Source: Inia geoffrensis
Lineage: Eukaryota > Chordata > Mammalia > Artiodactyla > Iniidae
Assembly: GCA_036417435.1 (NCBI GenBank)
Contig: CM070912.1
Coordinates: forward strand, 24,726,055 to 24,790,054
Length of the DNA: 64,000 nucleotides
Reading direction: 5' to 3'
Below are positions 9,111 through 19,850 of the stretch, in pieces. Made by a program: the position numbers and the translations under genes. A model generated the notes under the pieces. That model had not been told where the DNA came from, searched no databases, and worked only from the letters and a program-made list of their open reading frames with translations. How positions within the stretch are numbered: position 1 is the first letter of the stretch; every line of letters starts with the position of its first letter.

Positions 9111-10340
9111 CCGAAATGAATCAACAGCATCATCTAATGGATGGAGGGGACCATCTTGTTTATCTGAGATGGTCAGCTGGACCACTGACCATCCCTAGTG
9201 GCCTCCATGAAGGCTGCATCTAGGGTTGGACGGGCCATAGAAATTTGGCTCAGAATGGAAATTGATCATTGAAGTATTTCTTAATTCTCACACTAGATTT
9301 TTATCCAGAAACCGTGAGGAAAATGGCTCGCTTGCTCCCTTGGTTTACGTTGTAGGTCACAGATGGCGTGGCGCCCAATTAGCTGGCATTTAAACAATCC
9401 CTTATCATCTTTTTGGGGCTTTCATGCTTGATTTTTTAAAAGTTTGTCCAATTCTCAGCAACTCGATTTTAAGGGCCATTGTATTAACTGCAAAGATGAA
9501 TCAGGGACGAGGTCATTTCTCATCCAGGGAAACTCTTTAGTCTTGCATGCTGTCATTTCCGTGCCCCATAGATTAGATGCTGATCTGGGTTTTAAAAAGA
9601 CAATTCTATTTCAACGTAGTATTCTTTGGGGGAAAAGACTGCCTTCCCTTCCAAAAGCCTTGCCTTCTCATCAAAGGAAGCCTTTGTATCACGTTTGTCT
9701 CACTCATATCTGGGAGAGCAGCTGCACGCTCACAAGCCCTACTCCAGCTGAAGAGGGCCGAGGACTTTATTGTAATCACCTTGTTGAAATATTTGGAATT
9801 GTATATCAAGAGACTGGTTCTATGTTGCTATACTTTATGACAAAAGCCTGAATAAATCCCTAGACATGGATTTCCTATAAAACCCTTCCTTGTGAAAGTT
9901 TGTTGCACTGCAAAATGAAAAGAAGACGGGGGGAAGAAGAGAGAGAAAGGGGGGGAAAAGCCTGTAAGATGTACATAAATCTCTGAGGATGCCGTTTCTA
10001 TTCATCACATTTACTGTAAAGACAGGGATTTTGTTTGGATGGAAAAAGAATGAATCATCGTGGTTTTTAGAGTCTAATGTGGAGCTTGCTTGAAGCATTT
10101 CCCTCTGATCTTTCTGCTTCAAGATCACCAGAATATGGAACAAGGAAGGACACAAAGAATACTTTCTACCAACCCTGGAATGTTCTGTATTAGGACGGGC
10201 ATCAGAGGACAGAGGGAAATCTCCTTTTCGTGCCTTTTACTGGGGGCATTCACTGGTCTGTGAAGGTATAGTGGCACAACAGTTGAACAACATAGTCGCA
10301 TCAGAAGTATATTTTAGTCATCCAAATTATACTATATGGG
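9110..10340. other. Unique island with no recognised gene or repeat
   Basis: No repeat family was recognised across about 1.2 kb. 9300-9620 is AT-rich, with words such as CCAATTAGCTGGCATTTAAA, and could be conserved noncoding DNA. Short open frames (longest 135 codons, 9444-9851) lack splice-site or codon-use support. 9905-9960 is purine-rich. Confidence 0.45.
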
Positions 10341-10344
10341 ATGG

Positions 10345-10440
10345 GTAGTGGGGAAGGCAAGAGAGGGAGAGAGAGGGGAGAGAAGAAGGGAAGGGAGAGA
10401 GGGAGGGAGGGAAGAAGGAGAAGGAGGCCAAGGAAGAGAA
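10345..10440 (+). repeat. Purine-rich (GGGA/GAGA)n low complexity
   Basis: Nearly pure G/A tract (GGGAGAGAGGGGAGAG type). Such tracts can adopt triplex structure. No gene is indicated. Confidence 0.9.
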
Positions 10441-10866
10441 TCTTTTTAATCACATAGATTATTTCAACCTCCATCCCACCCACAGGCTGAGAAAGCAGAA
10501 GATGGAAAGTCTGATTCTCCAGATCCCTCTTCTAGTCCCTTTGCCTCTCGTAGTACGAGTGTCTCCCCGTGCTGAGGGCCACGCTGCTGTTTTTAGTCAG
10601 CATGATTTGCTTAAACACAACTCAGCCACTTCATCAGTTGCTCAGCCCAAGACACGGTAGTCTGTTCAAGACGGAGGGAGAATGGACTCAGTTGGATGTA
10701 CTGAGAAATGGTCTACTTCCTCAGAGCGTGGGTAGCTTAAGAGGAGTTTTAAGGGACATTTTGACTCTCCGGGTTTGTTTCTTTGGAATCTAATTGCCTC
10801 TTATGAGCCTTCTCTACTGGGGTCCTCCTAAGTGAGCAGGTAGGGGAATGAGGATTCTGGAGGAGT
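10440..10866. other. Unique sequence
   Basis: No repeat or gene recognised. An open frame at 10569-10793 has no supporting signals. Confidence 0.4.
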
Positions 10867-10867
10867 C

Positions 10868-10990
10868 GAAACTTATTCATTAATTATTCACCAAATACTT
10901 ACTAAGAACCTTCTCTGTGCTGGGCACTCTGCTGAGCTCGGAGGATTTTACATGGTGATGCAAAGAGAAGTTTCTCGCTGCTCTTTTCAT
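10868..10990 (-). mobile_element. L2 LINE 3' fragment
   Basis: TTCATTAATTATTCACCAAA, TACTTACTAAGAACC and TCTGTGCTGGGCACTCTGC match the minus-strand L2 terminus (CATTCATTCAACAAATATTTA type, then the GTGCCAGGCACT block). Confidence 0.72.
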
Positions 10991-10999
10991 GCAATCTCA

Positions 11000-11510
11000 G
11001 GGTTTTAAAGCTGGAAAGACCCTGGGAGGATATCACCTATCAAAAACAATGTTGAGCAACATTTTATACACAAGGCCTGCTTTGGGGAAAATAAACATGT
11101 TTACCATCTACATTCTCTTGGTTCATTCAAAGTGAATTCAAAGTGGAATGGTTGTATTGAGTTCCTTGGCAGGAAGGGATGCATTCTCAAAGCTGAGCCT
11201 GCTTACTCAATTAAATGGAAGGCCATCAGTAGAAGATCTGCCTCGCTTTTTGGCCACTAAAATGAAAATATTTGCATATTTGATATACTAAATATCAAAT
11301 ATTTGAGGAGTAGCCCCATGCCATTGGCTTTCAAACTGTTGAATTTGAAATTAGATTATAGACTGTATCCCAAAGTTTAGGCAGGTCACATGGCCCACAG
11401 GCTGTGGTTACTCATCCAAGAGGTAGTGACTGGGATGCCGTGATGGATTCCACTTTCCATCCTCCATAGCACATTGTGCAATAGCTGAGTCCCTATGAGT
11501 TAGGTATCTG
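11000..11510. other. Unique sequence with a short perfect hairpin
   Basis: Unassigned. At 11276-11302 an 11-base perfect inverted repeat (ATATTTGATAT / ATATCAAATAT) has a 5-base loop. No terminator or RNA gene is implied in a nuclear genome. Confidence 0.45.
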
Positions 11511-12045
11511 GTTTTTTAGAATGCTTTTCATTGCAAAATACCAAAAGAAAAACTTACGCAAAACAAAGTGGAGATGTAAAATCTCACGTGAATTCAAAAG
11601 CCTAGGTGTTAGTATCGAGCATGGCAGAAATCAGATGTTCAAATCATTTACTCAATATTCTACTTTTTTCCTTCCCACACCTCTGCTTTCCCCTCTGGTG
11701 GTTTCACTCCTAGGCAAGCTCTCTTGGTGTGCACCCACAACCTACCAAGCAAAGCCAGGCTTAGACCCTCCCAAATCCAAGTCCAGTAGAAAAGTGTTGC
11801 CTCTCTCTAGGTCATGCCTGCCCTAGGTCTGGGATTAGAGCTGTTGGGCTCTGCCTAGCCTTGAATCAGTCTCAGTGGTCTCATTGGCCAGGACGGGTCT
11901 GTTGGTAGTGGTTATGGCCAGATCCATGTAAAACATATGGGCAGAGAATGATGAAGAGTGATTCCCTAAAAAGAATTGGATTGCTATTATTGGATAAAAG
12001 GGGGTAATCCTGGAAATGCAAAGAAAGGCTCTCTACCATCCTTCC
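11510..12045. mobile_element. Old interspersed repeat, family not assigned
   Basis: It contains CATTGCAAAATACCAAAAG near the start, TCATTGGCCAGGACGGGTCT and ATTCCCTAAAAAGAATTGG toward the end. These phrases recur in old mammalian interspersed repeats, and pieces at 13735-13985 and 23385-24015 have a similar style. I cannot name the family. Confidence 0.35.
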
Positions 12046-12060
12046 TATATAACTGGCTGT

Positions 12061-12109
12061 TCATCCATCCATCCATCCATCCATCCATCCATCCATCCAT
12101 CCATCCACC
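12061..12109 (+). repeat. (CATC)n tetranucleotide microsatellite
   Basis: About 12 CATC units, followed by degenerate CTACC/TATC units to about 12140. Confidence 0.97.
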
Positions 12110-12840
12110 TACATATCTATCCATCTACCTACCCACTAGGTCACTCAGATAACTAGCTAGCTAGTGACTGCTCTTCCCTTTATTACAGAGAGCAATTAAA
12201 CTTTCAGTGCATGACCTATCTTAGGAGTTCCAAAGCTATTTTTTAAATGAATGAATAAATGAATTTTATCTTATTCTTATTTTACGCATAATGAAAAGCT
12301 GGATCACAACAGCTAACACCAGAGCTGGGATTTGCACCCATCCCCCCAACTATTTTTTTCTCAGCAATATGTTGCCTCATCCACTGGGGAGTAAGGCAGA
12401 CATATTTAAATTATTGCCTAAACATAATGGAATCATGCTAGGGTATACTTATCTGTGGCTTTTTGAACCAGTGTTCATTTTTCATCCCAGAATCGTATTC
12501 ATCTTTTCAAAAGAAAAGTTTACCCTTATTATAATGCCACATCGCAGCAAAAAAAAAAAAAAAAACATAAATAATTTAAATGTCAAAAGCTAGGTACATT
12601 CTGTTATTGTGCTTAACTCTAATCCATGAAGCTATTATCCAAGCTTTTGAAATATGCCTCAAAATATATGTGTCTTAATAAGGCTTTAGAGATTATCATG
12701 ATATTGGTGGAGAGAATTAGAATGCAGGGCATCTGGAACACTTTCCGTGAGAAATGGTTTACTGTAGATCAAACAAAGTTAAGCCTGTGGGAATGGGAGG
12801 TGGGGTGGCCAAACGTGTGTCCACCATCATCTTTAAGATA

Positions 12841-12842
<2 letters not shown>
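12110..12842. other. Mostly unique sequence with an A-run
   Basis: A weak minus-strand MIR-like piece is possible at 12262-12345 (CCAGAGCTGGGATTTGCACCC). An A-run lies at about 12549-12566. Otherwise nothing is recognised. Confidence 0.4.

Positions 12843-12843
<1 letters not shown>

Positions 12844-12881
<38 letters not shown>
12844..12881 (+). repeat. (CA)n microsatellite
   Basis: About 19 uninterrupted AC units. Confidence 0.98.
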
Positions 12882-12884
<3 letters not shown>

Positions 12885-13069
12885 TTTTGCCAAGTTTAAG
12901 TGCCTTATAAGCCCAAGCCTATTTGATACTTGTTTTATTTGGATGTGTTATAGTGTTTTGTGCCCAAGGGTTCCAAGGTATGAGTTTAGCATGGAAGTTA
13001 TGATTGCCTGTTAATTTCTTTATGTTGTTTAAAGGAAAAAGAAAAAAGTGACTGAGAGTTGGGACTCTT

Positions 13070-13200
13070 GGGTTCATTCATTTTCTCAATAAATATTAAT
13101 TGAGTACCTACCATGTGCCAGGAACTGTTCTGGGATGCAACAGTGAATGAATCAAACAGACTCAAATCCTTTCCCTCAGGGAACTTAGAGTGTTCAATGC
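13070..13200 (-). mobile_element. L2 LINE 3' fragment
   Basis: TTCATTCATTTTCTCAATAA, GAGTACCTACCATGTGCCAG, GAACTGTTCTGG, then CAACAGTGAATGAATCAAAC and CCTCAGGGAACTTAGAGTG: a good match to the minus-strand L2 3' end. Confidence 0.82.
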
Positions 13201-13341
13201 CAGATTCTGTCAGTAAGGAATGGTTTATGTTTTGATGCATCACTTGCCCTCTGTGGGCTTCTGTCTTCCTGCTTGAGATATGAGAGGTGAGTGAACTCAA
13301 CACCAAGCAAAAGAAAGGAACAGCTTAAAAAAACTAAGCTG

Positions 13342-13559
13342 GGGGGCTTCCCTGGTGGCGCAGTGGTTGAGAGTCTGCCTGCCGATGCAGGGGACACGGG
13401 TTTGTGCCCCGGTCCAGGAAGATCCCACATGCCACGGAGTGGCTGGGCCCGTGAGCCATGGCCGCTGAGCCTGCGCGTCCGGAGCCTGTGCTCCGCAACG
13501 GGAGAGGCCACAACAGTGAGAGGCCCGCGTACAGCAAAAAAAAAACACCAAAAACAAAC
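13342..13559 (+). mobile_element. CHR-type SINE with perfect TSD
   Basis: tRNA-derived SINE beginning GGGCTTCCCTGGTGG and ending in an A-rich tail. The Pol III A box is near 13356-13366 (TGGCGCAGTGG) and the B box near 13399-13410 (GGTTTGTGCCCC, degenerate against GGTTCGANNCC). A 14-base TSD, AAAAAACTAAGCTG, flanks it at 13328-13341 and 13560-13573. Open frames on both strands are artefacts of its CpG-rich body. Confidence 0.97.
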
Positions 13560-13734
13560 AAAAAACTAAGCTGCGGAAAAGGAAAACTCAGAGGACAGAG
13601 TGCTTCTATCTAAATACTGAGAAAGATGCTCTGTTTGCAAGCAAGGGCTATTCGACACAGAGCTTAGTTACATATAAGGAGCTCAGGAGGTGGTGAGCTC
13701 TTTGTTACTGAAAGTGTACAAGAAGAAGAAAGAA

Positions 13735-13985
13735 CTTGGCTGTGATGTTGGAGAAGTATCAGCCTTCTAAAAATTCTTTCAAATATGAGTGTGTAAGCAT
13801 AATTAACACTACCATCCTCCATCTTGGTAGTGCACCATTTGGACCACGTGGCCTCTGTGTTTGCTGCAACAGGAGAAGAGAGAGAGGAGGCGTCTTAGCT
13901 ACCTTGGCCAGGAAGTGACATGGATCACTTCTGCTTACAGCCCAATGGCTATAACAAGTCACATGGTCCAAAACCAATCAATAAA
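13735..13985. mobile_element. Old interspersed repeat fragment, family not assigned
   Basis: GTGACATGGATCACTTCTGC and CAAGTCACATGGTCC recall an old mammalian repeat that I cannot name. It may be related to the segment at 11510-12045. Confidence 0.3.
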
Positions 13986-14059
13986 GGCAAGGAAATAGAG
14001 TGGAGAACATGAATGTACAACAAGACTGTCTCTGGCAACTAAGATTTTGGAAAAATGGG

Positions 14060-14160
14060 AAGAATTACAGTAATACCTATTTCAGAGGGTTATTTTAAGA
14101 ATTAAACGAGCTAAAATGGATTAGTTCATTTAATCATGTATCATCCAGTGACTGACATTA
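14060..14160 (+). mobile_element. MIR SINE 3' fragment
   Basis: AGTAATACCTATTTCAGAGG, GTTATTTTAAGAATTAAACG and CATTTAATCATGTATC follow the plus-strand MIR order (TAGTACCTACCTCATAGGGT type, then GGATTAAATGAG). Confidence 0.55.
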
Positions 14161-14164
14161 AAAA

Positions 14165-14793
14165 AAAAAATGAGATTTTCTTTCATTCTCTTTTTCTCAC
14201 CTTCAAAGACTACCATGTTACTTGGCAGGACCAATTGAAAAGATGCTCTATAGAGCCCCTGGGACGAGTCACAAAGGGCCTGATCTTTTATGGACACATC
14301 CCCATACTTTGACTTGATGCCTAAAATTCTGCATTAGAGCTATATCGCTGCCACTTTTCACAGCTCGAGGCTTGGAGTAGGGCACGACAGATCAGGAGAG
14401 TGGATATGGAAAGACCAGGTGGCAAGTTGTTAGTGACAATTTCAGGCCAACCCTGAGCAGGAGAGAGGGGTAGCATGGCTCAAAGACCCACCACCCATGG
14501 GTTTGCTCTTACTATACACATAGTTAGAAAGGCTGTATCCCCTTGGCGGGGCATCCTAGGTGCAAGCTGCCCATCTGAATGTAAAATGCATTCAATTTAG
14601 CCTTGTGTAATTGCTTATTTGATTCCTGATGATGACATGCAGTTAGGAAGGAAACTGACATTGTCATTTCTGTTCCAATAAACCAAACTCCGACAAGTTT
14701 CGTCTTAGGTACTTTGTGGCAACCGGACCACCTGCTCTTCTACAGAGAAATTAGTGAGCACTGGGAGCTTGGAAATACAGAATCCCAAGCCCG
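14165..14793. other. Unique sequence
   Basis: Nothing recognised apart from an A-run at 14161-14170. Confidence 0.4.
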
Positions 14794-14803
14794 GTGCCTT
14801 TTT

Positions 14804-15000
14804 TTTGGCGGTACACGGGCCACTCACTGTTGCGGCCCCTCCCGCTGCGGAGCACAGGCTCTGGACGCGCAGGCTCAGCGGCCATGGCTCACGGGCCCAG
14901 CCGCTCCGCGGCATGTGGGATCTTCCCGGACCGGAGCACGAACCCGCGTTCCCTGCATCGGCAGGCGGACTCTCAACCACTGCGCCACCAGGGAAGCCCC
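14804..15000 (-). mobile_element. CHR-type SINE, short tail, CpG-rich
   Basis: Minus-strand CHR SINE ending GGGAAGCCCC at its head. Its tail is only about eight T's on the plus strand. TSD GTGCCTTTTT lies at 14794-14803 and 15003-15012. The body keeps many CpGs (GGCGGTACACGGGCC; CCGCTCCGCGGCATG), so methylation decay has been limited, which is compatible with a fairly recent insertion. Confidence 0.94.
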
Positions 15001-15012
15001 CAGTGCCTTTTT

Positions 15013-15700
15013 AGAGAGTCTGAAATGGAAGAAGAGCATAGGCAGTCATGGGTATATGCCTGAACTTCCTTTTCCCTGGCAAATACAATAGACCTCCTTT
15101 TGGAAAGTACTTAATATGGCTTCCTGCTTTAGAAATATGAATTCTCTCACTTGTTACCCAAAGATCATTTAGGTTCAAGGTCATGTTTTAAAAAGTTCAA
15201 ACAATTTAGGAGTCTGGAGACATCCCCAGTAAATCATAAAAGGCCTCACAGTTCCCAACACAGGACAATATTTTTGTTATCTCATGGCTACCCGGTGCCC
15301 TCTTTGTCCAAGTCTGTATATGACCACTGCATTCTGAACGATGTCTGCAAAACTGTGAGAAAGGGGAGCCCATTCAAGCTAAGGAGACACCAATCAGGTG
15401 AATGGGATGGGACCTGACAAAGGCTCTCAGAACATGACTGAAGGGTCAGTGAGAGCCTTGAGTCTTATTGATGAAAGAATAAAATCCACAGGAGCTTAAA
15501 TGGGGGTCTCAAATGTCAATACCAATGGAAACTGAGCCTTCCATGCATCTTGGATAGATGTGATTTGGATGACAAGCCCATGATATGGTGAGAAAAATGT
15601 GAGTATTAAACCATTTCTTGGGGTTTAGATTTGTCTTTCTTTATCACATTGTCACAGTGAGACTGGACTACAGGTAGCCTTGTTTTATCTGCACTGTACT
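15013..15700. other. Unique sequence
   Basis: No repeat or gene recognised. The open frame at 15151-15417 has no support. Confidence 0.4.
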
Positions 15701-15704
15701 GCTC

Positions 15705-15824
15705 CACCCTTTGCTCACTGGGCTCCCATCACGCCGGACTTCTTGCACGGCCTTGAGCATCATGCTTCCTCTTCCTACAAGTTCTTCCCTTAGCTTGGGT
15801 TCCAGGCTCTGCCCCTCCTTCTCT

Positions 15825-15865
<41 letters not shown>

Positions 15866-16250
15866 CACATCATTTACTCTCACTCATCTTTCTCATCTCA
15901 GATCAAATATTTATATCTGGAGAGATTTTTCTGACTCTCCCTGATCTGGCTCAGTTTCCTTTTTCATACATTCCTGTGCCTCCCTTGTCACTCTTATACG
16001 AATGGTGTATTCAGTAGGCTTATGCATTTTTTCCCCACCTTTTGATGAGCAGCCCCATGGAAATAAAGGCCAGGGCTGCACCTCCATGCACTGCACAAAG
16101 GCATCTATAGCCCAGGGCACAGCTGGGGGCTGCAGGCTATGGATCCTCTGCTGGCCTGGTAGGCCTTGGCCATCATGACCACTGCACATCCCCAGCACCT
16201 AGCACAGTGCCTGGTGCAGAGCAGGCCCCCAGGAAATATGGATAGATGGA
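15705..16250 (+). mobile_element. L2 LINE 3' region with embedded (CA)n
   Basis: It begins with CTGCTCCACCCTTTGCTCAC and CTTCTTGCACGGCCTTGAGC, continues with TTTACTCTCACTCATCTTTC and ends with CCCCAGCACCTAGCACAGTG, CCTGGTGCAGAGCAGG. This is the order of a plus-strand L2. A (CA)n tract lies at 15830-15863. Confidence 0.7.
15830..15863 (+). repeat. (CA)n microsatellite
   Basis: About 17 AC units inside an L2 fragment. Confidence 0.97.
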
Positions 16251-16569
16251 TGCCGTTTGGCTGGGCCCCGGCACCATCCATCATTGACATAGGAGGGAAG
16301 AGCCTCCTTGAAGGTAGCACCTCCTGTCAGCATGGAGTTCACATTGGCCAGCCATCAGCCCAGCTGCAATCTCAGTAAGTCAAGACACTGGGCACCATCT
16401 CCTAGGGACTGGCCATTGACCACCTGGGAGCCCAGTGAGAGTTAAGGGCTGTGGCAGTCTGATCTCAGAGCTCTCAAATGCAATTGGTGAAAGAAGTCAT
16501 TCCTCCTCTTTTCCTCTGTAGGTAGAGGTTGAAAGTCACACCTGGTTTCTAGGGCTCTGTCTCCTTGTG

Positions 16570-16705
16570 CCCCTAAGTAAATGATAAAATCACCTCTCTA
16601 AGCCTTCATCTCTTCCTCTGTAAAATGGGTGTGATAGGAATAGTCCCTACCGCCCAATGTAAAGGTGGGAACATAGAGCATTTAATGCTCTAATATAGTG
16701 TGTAA
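16570..16705 (+). mobile_element. MIR SINE fragment
   Basis: TCACCTCTCTAAGCCTTCAT, CTTCCTCTGTAAAATGGGTG and GGAATAGTCCCTACC match the conserved MIR core in plus orientation. Confidence 0.7.
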
Positions 16706-16707
16706 CA

Positions 16708-16723
16708 CATGGTGTGTGTGTGC

Positions 16724-16758
<35 letters not shown>

Positions 16759-16759
16759 T
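16708..16759 (+). repeat. Compound (TG)n(TA)n(CA)n microsatellite
   Basis: GTGTGTGTG runs into CATATATATA and then ACACACACAC. The order is self-complementary, so the tract can fold into a hairpin. AT-rich sequence continues to about 16820. Confidence 0.95.
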
Positions 16760-16821
16760 TATATTATATAACTATAATATACATGTAACATATAATATAA
16801 ATATAAGGTATACATATATGT

Positions 16822-17495
16822 TAAGAAGCCTCTTCTCATAGAGGCCCCCGATCAAGCCAAAAGGAAACCCCTGGAATTAGGCAATGAGGACAACATCCCC
16901 AGCTAGGCTGTCTTGATTGTTTTACTTGCACTCCTGCCCAGGCTTGCTAGCTCCCATGAGGTTATCCACCTTCTAGACACACAGCCAGAAGAGTTGTCAT
17001 TGACGACAGAAGAAAGAAAGAAGAACAAAGGATATTTGTATGCCATCTTAAGGAGACAGAGACACTCCTTGTTCTCAGCAATAGAATTGTTCCCAATGTC
17101 GCTAGAGAGACCCAGAGCTCACAGTTGTGATGCTACAAGAAGAGGTCCCATGGGCAAGGAGTCAGGTCCCCTGACCAGAGCCATTCCCTGTTTATCTGTT
17201 TTATAGGTTGGTGTTCAGGGTCAGTTCTTGTTTGGGGGAGAAGAGAACTCTTCTGTTAATGAGTAAAAACATACAAGTTAGGTGGATGCTTATTGCTACG
17301 TACAAGAATTAGATGCTACGTGTACAAAACCACTTTGGCTGTCTGTATGTGAGAAGTCAGCTATAGAAAGGCAGATCTAATCATACTGGATGCCAGCTTA
17401 AAGCTGGGAAGTAACATTAGGAGAAATCTCCACTTGAGAATCTTGCTTGTACATGCGAGTGTTTGGGTTTAACAGGAGTGTGAATGTGCTTGCCT
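16822..17495. other. Unique sequence
   Basis: No repeat recognised. An open frame at 16913-17206 (97 codons) has no supporting features. Confidence 0.4.
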
Positions 17496-17496
17496 A

Positions 17497-17640
17497 GTCA
17501 TTCATTCCTCTCATAAATACTCCCTGGGGCCCTCTATGTGCTCAGCACTCTGCTAGGCTCTGGGGGGAATACAGAATAATAAGATTGAATCATTTCATAA
17601 AAATGGCTACATCTTAGTGGGGGAGAGAAAACATTTAAAC
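17497..17640 (-). mobile_element. L2 LINE 3' fragment
   Basis: TCATTCATTCCTCTCATAAA, CTATGTGCTCAGCACTCTGC and TAGGCTCTGGGGGGAATACA match the minus-strand L2 end. A second L2 end begins a few bases later, so these are two insertions. Confidence 0.72.
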
Positions 17641-17654
17641 TATTAGTGACAATA

Positions 17655-18150
17655 TGATTTCTGCATTCAACTAATATTACTGAGCACCACCTACATACCA
17701 GGACTTATCCTAGGCTCTGGGGACCCAGCAGCAAACAAAACATAAAAACTCCTCTTCTGGTGGAACTTATGTTCTAGCTGGGGGGAAGGCACCATAAAAG
17801 ATAAGCAAATAAATGTGCAATTTATACTGGTTAGTAATGAGTGCTTTTACTGATAAAGGAGAGTAAAGAGATGGAGAGTGATGGGAAGAGGCTGCTATTT
17901 CAACCTGGGTGGTCAGGAAAGGTTTTTCAAAAGAGATGACATTTGGGCCAAGAGCTGAAGCTGAATCAAGTGAGGTGGTGAATCATGTCAGTTGCAAAAG
18001 GGACGTGAACTTCAGGCAGGAGGGAATGGATGAACAAAAGCCCTAAGGAGGATGGTACCTGGCATGTTCAAAAAGCAGTGGAGAGGTCACTGTGGCTGGA
18101 ACCAAGGGAGCAGTGGGGAGAGTGGCAGGGCCAGATCATGCAATGTGACT
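17655..18150 (-). mobile_element. L2 LINE 3' region
   Basis: About 500 bp in minus-strand L2 order: TACTGAGCACCACCTACATA, CTTATCCTAGGCTCTGGGGA, CAAACAAAACATAAAAACTC, GGTGGTCAGGAAAGG, AGAGATGACATTTGGGCC, then TGTTCAAAAAGCAGTGG and TCACTGTGGCTGG. A good, long L2 match. Confidence 0.85.
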
Positions 18151-18825
18151 TATAACTGCATAGCCTTCAAAAGGAAGCAAATATCAACAACAAAGGAAAA
18201 GTTAACTCTGAAAAACAGAAGCGAAAACAAAACCCAGCTGCTACAGTAATGAAATTGGGCAAGCAAACTCTACAGTCTTTCATGACCATGCCTTATTATA
18301 CCTGAAGCACAGTTCACTCAGTAAGATGGCTCCGGGGCTGATGATAGCTGGAGATGCTGGGGACTCCCTGTTATTTCAACTGAATGGGAGGAGCTAGGGA
18401 ACAGGATGGGGTTCTGCCCAGCAAGCCACCCTTAGAGGACACCCCTTCCTCTTTTTGACTGCCCAGCGCCTGCCTATGTTTGGGGAATTTCCCTGCTATA
18501 AGTTCCCACCTTTTACAACAGAAGCCAGATGCCCCCTCTCCCAGCCTCCCTTGCGGCTAGAGTGAAAGCATGGTTTCCACCAATCAGATTGCTTGTTCCA
18601 GACTTTGCCTTGGAAGCTGGTACCGCCCATAATGGCAGCAGCTTTCATCCAGCTTCCAGGAGCATCAGTGGTCAATGGTGTAGTAGAACGTCCAGGGGGC
18701 TGACGTTGCAAGGTCCGTAGGGCCCACTGTGGGGGCAGTGATGCCGCTGCTGCACCAGCTCTGCAGTGTGAGTTTAGGGATTGTTCTTGGTGGAGCCTCA
18801 AAGTCTGGCTCTCTCCACTGGTATT
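18150..18825. other. Unique or very old sequence
   Basis: 18490-18825 (CAGCCTCCCTTGCGGCTAG, CCACCAATCAGATTGC) has phrases found in old interspersed repeats, but no family can be assigned. The 101-codon minus-strand frame at 18496-18801 is unsupported. Confidence 0.35.
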
Positions 18826-19300
18826 AGTTTCCTATTGCTGTTGTAACCAATGACCACAATCTTGGTGGGTCAAAACAACAGAAATTTATTCTCTCACAGT
18901 TCTGGAGGCCAGAAGTTCAAAATCAAGGTGCTGGCAGGGCCAAGCTCCCTCTGTAGGCTCTAGGGGAGAATTGGGTCTTTGCTTCTTCCAGCTTCTGGTG
19001 GCTGTTGGCAATCCTTGACTTACGGCCCCATCACTCCAATCTGCCTCTTTGGTCATGTGGTCTTCCCTCTTCTCTGTGTCTTCACTTCCAGTTGTGTCAA
19101 ATCTCTGCTTTGTTCTTGTAAGAACACTTGTCATTGGATTTAGGGCCCACCTGGATAATCCAGAATGATCTTATCTCAAGATCCTTAACTTAATTACATC
19201 TGCAAAGATTTTTCCCAAATCAGGTCACATTCACAGATTTCAGGGAGTAGAACATGGATGTGTCTTTTTGCAGGTCACCATTCAATCCACTGTACCACCT
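18826..19300 (-). mobile_element. ERVL-MaLR (MLT1-like) LTR
   Basis: TATTAGTTTCCTATTGCTGT, AACAACAGAAATTTATTCTC, TCACAGTTCTGGAGGCCAGA, GGATTTAGGGCCCACCTGG and CAAATCAGGTCACATTCACA follow a minus-strand MaLR LTR almost end to end. AATAAATT (minus strand) is the fossil polyadenylation signal. Confidence 0.82.
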
Positions 19301-19334
19301 CCTGGAGATCCTGTGAGCTCACAAATAACCTTTT

Positions 19335-19850
19335 ATATATATATTTTTTAATTTTTTAACATCTTTATTGGAGTATAATTGCTTTACAATATTGTGTTAG
19401 TTTCTGTTGTATAACAAAGTGAATCAACTATACATGTACATATATCCTCATATCCTCTCCCTCTTGTGTCTCCCTCCCACCCTCCCTACACATCCCTCTA
19501 GGTGGTCACACAGCACGGAGCTGATCTCCCTGTGCTATGCGGCTGCTTCCCACTAGCTAGCTATTTTACATTTGGTAGTGTATATAAGTCCATGCCACTC
19601 TCTCACTTCATCCCAGCTTACCCTTCCCATTCCCTGTGTCCTCAAGTCCATTCTCTACGTCTGCGTCTTTATTCCTGTCCTGCCCCTAGGTTCCTGAGAA
19701 CCTTTTTTTTTTTTTTTTTTTAGATTCCATCTATATGTGTTAGCATACGGTGTTTGCTTCACTCTGTATGACAGACTCTAGGTCCATCCAGCTCACCACA
19801 AATAACTCAATTTCATTTCTTCTTATGGCTGAGTAATATTCTTTTCCGCT
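19335..19850 (-). mobile_element. 5'-truncated L1 tail
   Basis: Minus-strand L1 3' UTR of the same type as the long L1's tail at 42.8-43.2 kb: CATCTTTATTGGAGTATAAT, GTCACACAGCACGGAGCTGA, CTTCCCACTAGCTAGCTATT, CTACGTCTGCGTCTTTATTC. A T-run lies at 19705-19722. The junctions are not clean enough to name a TSD. Confidence 0.9.

Noticed and set aside
9444..9851. 135-codon open frame as a possible gene
   Set aside because: No recognisable domain, no splice or Kozak support, and overlapping frames in other phases. A chance frame is the simpler reading.
12061..12109. CRISPR-like regular repeats at the CATC tracts (also 34121-34158)
   Set aside because: They are tetranucleotide microsatellites with no spacers, in a mammalian genome.
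13356..13410. tRNA gene in the SINE head (A and B boxes)
   Set aside because: The tRNA-like part is that of a SINE: no intact cloverleaf, a degenerate B box and TSDs around the whole unit.
13194..13569. Open frames of 75-105 codons on both strands over 13.2-13.6 kb, and similar sets at 14.7-15.1, 31.2-31.7, 48.0-48.4, 51.1-51.6 and 51.8-52.2 kb
   Set aside because: They all lie across CHR SINEs. The same peptide phrases recur at each copy (for example [13 protein letters not shown]), so they reflect the SINE body and not genes.
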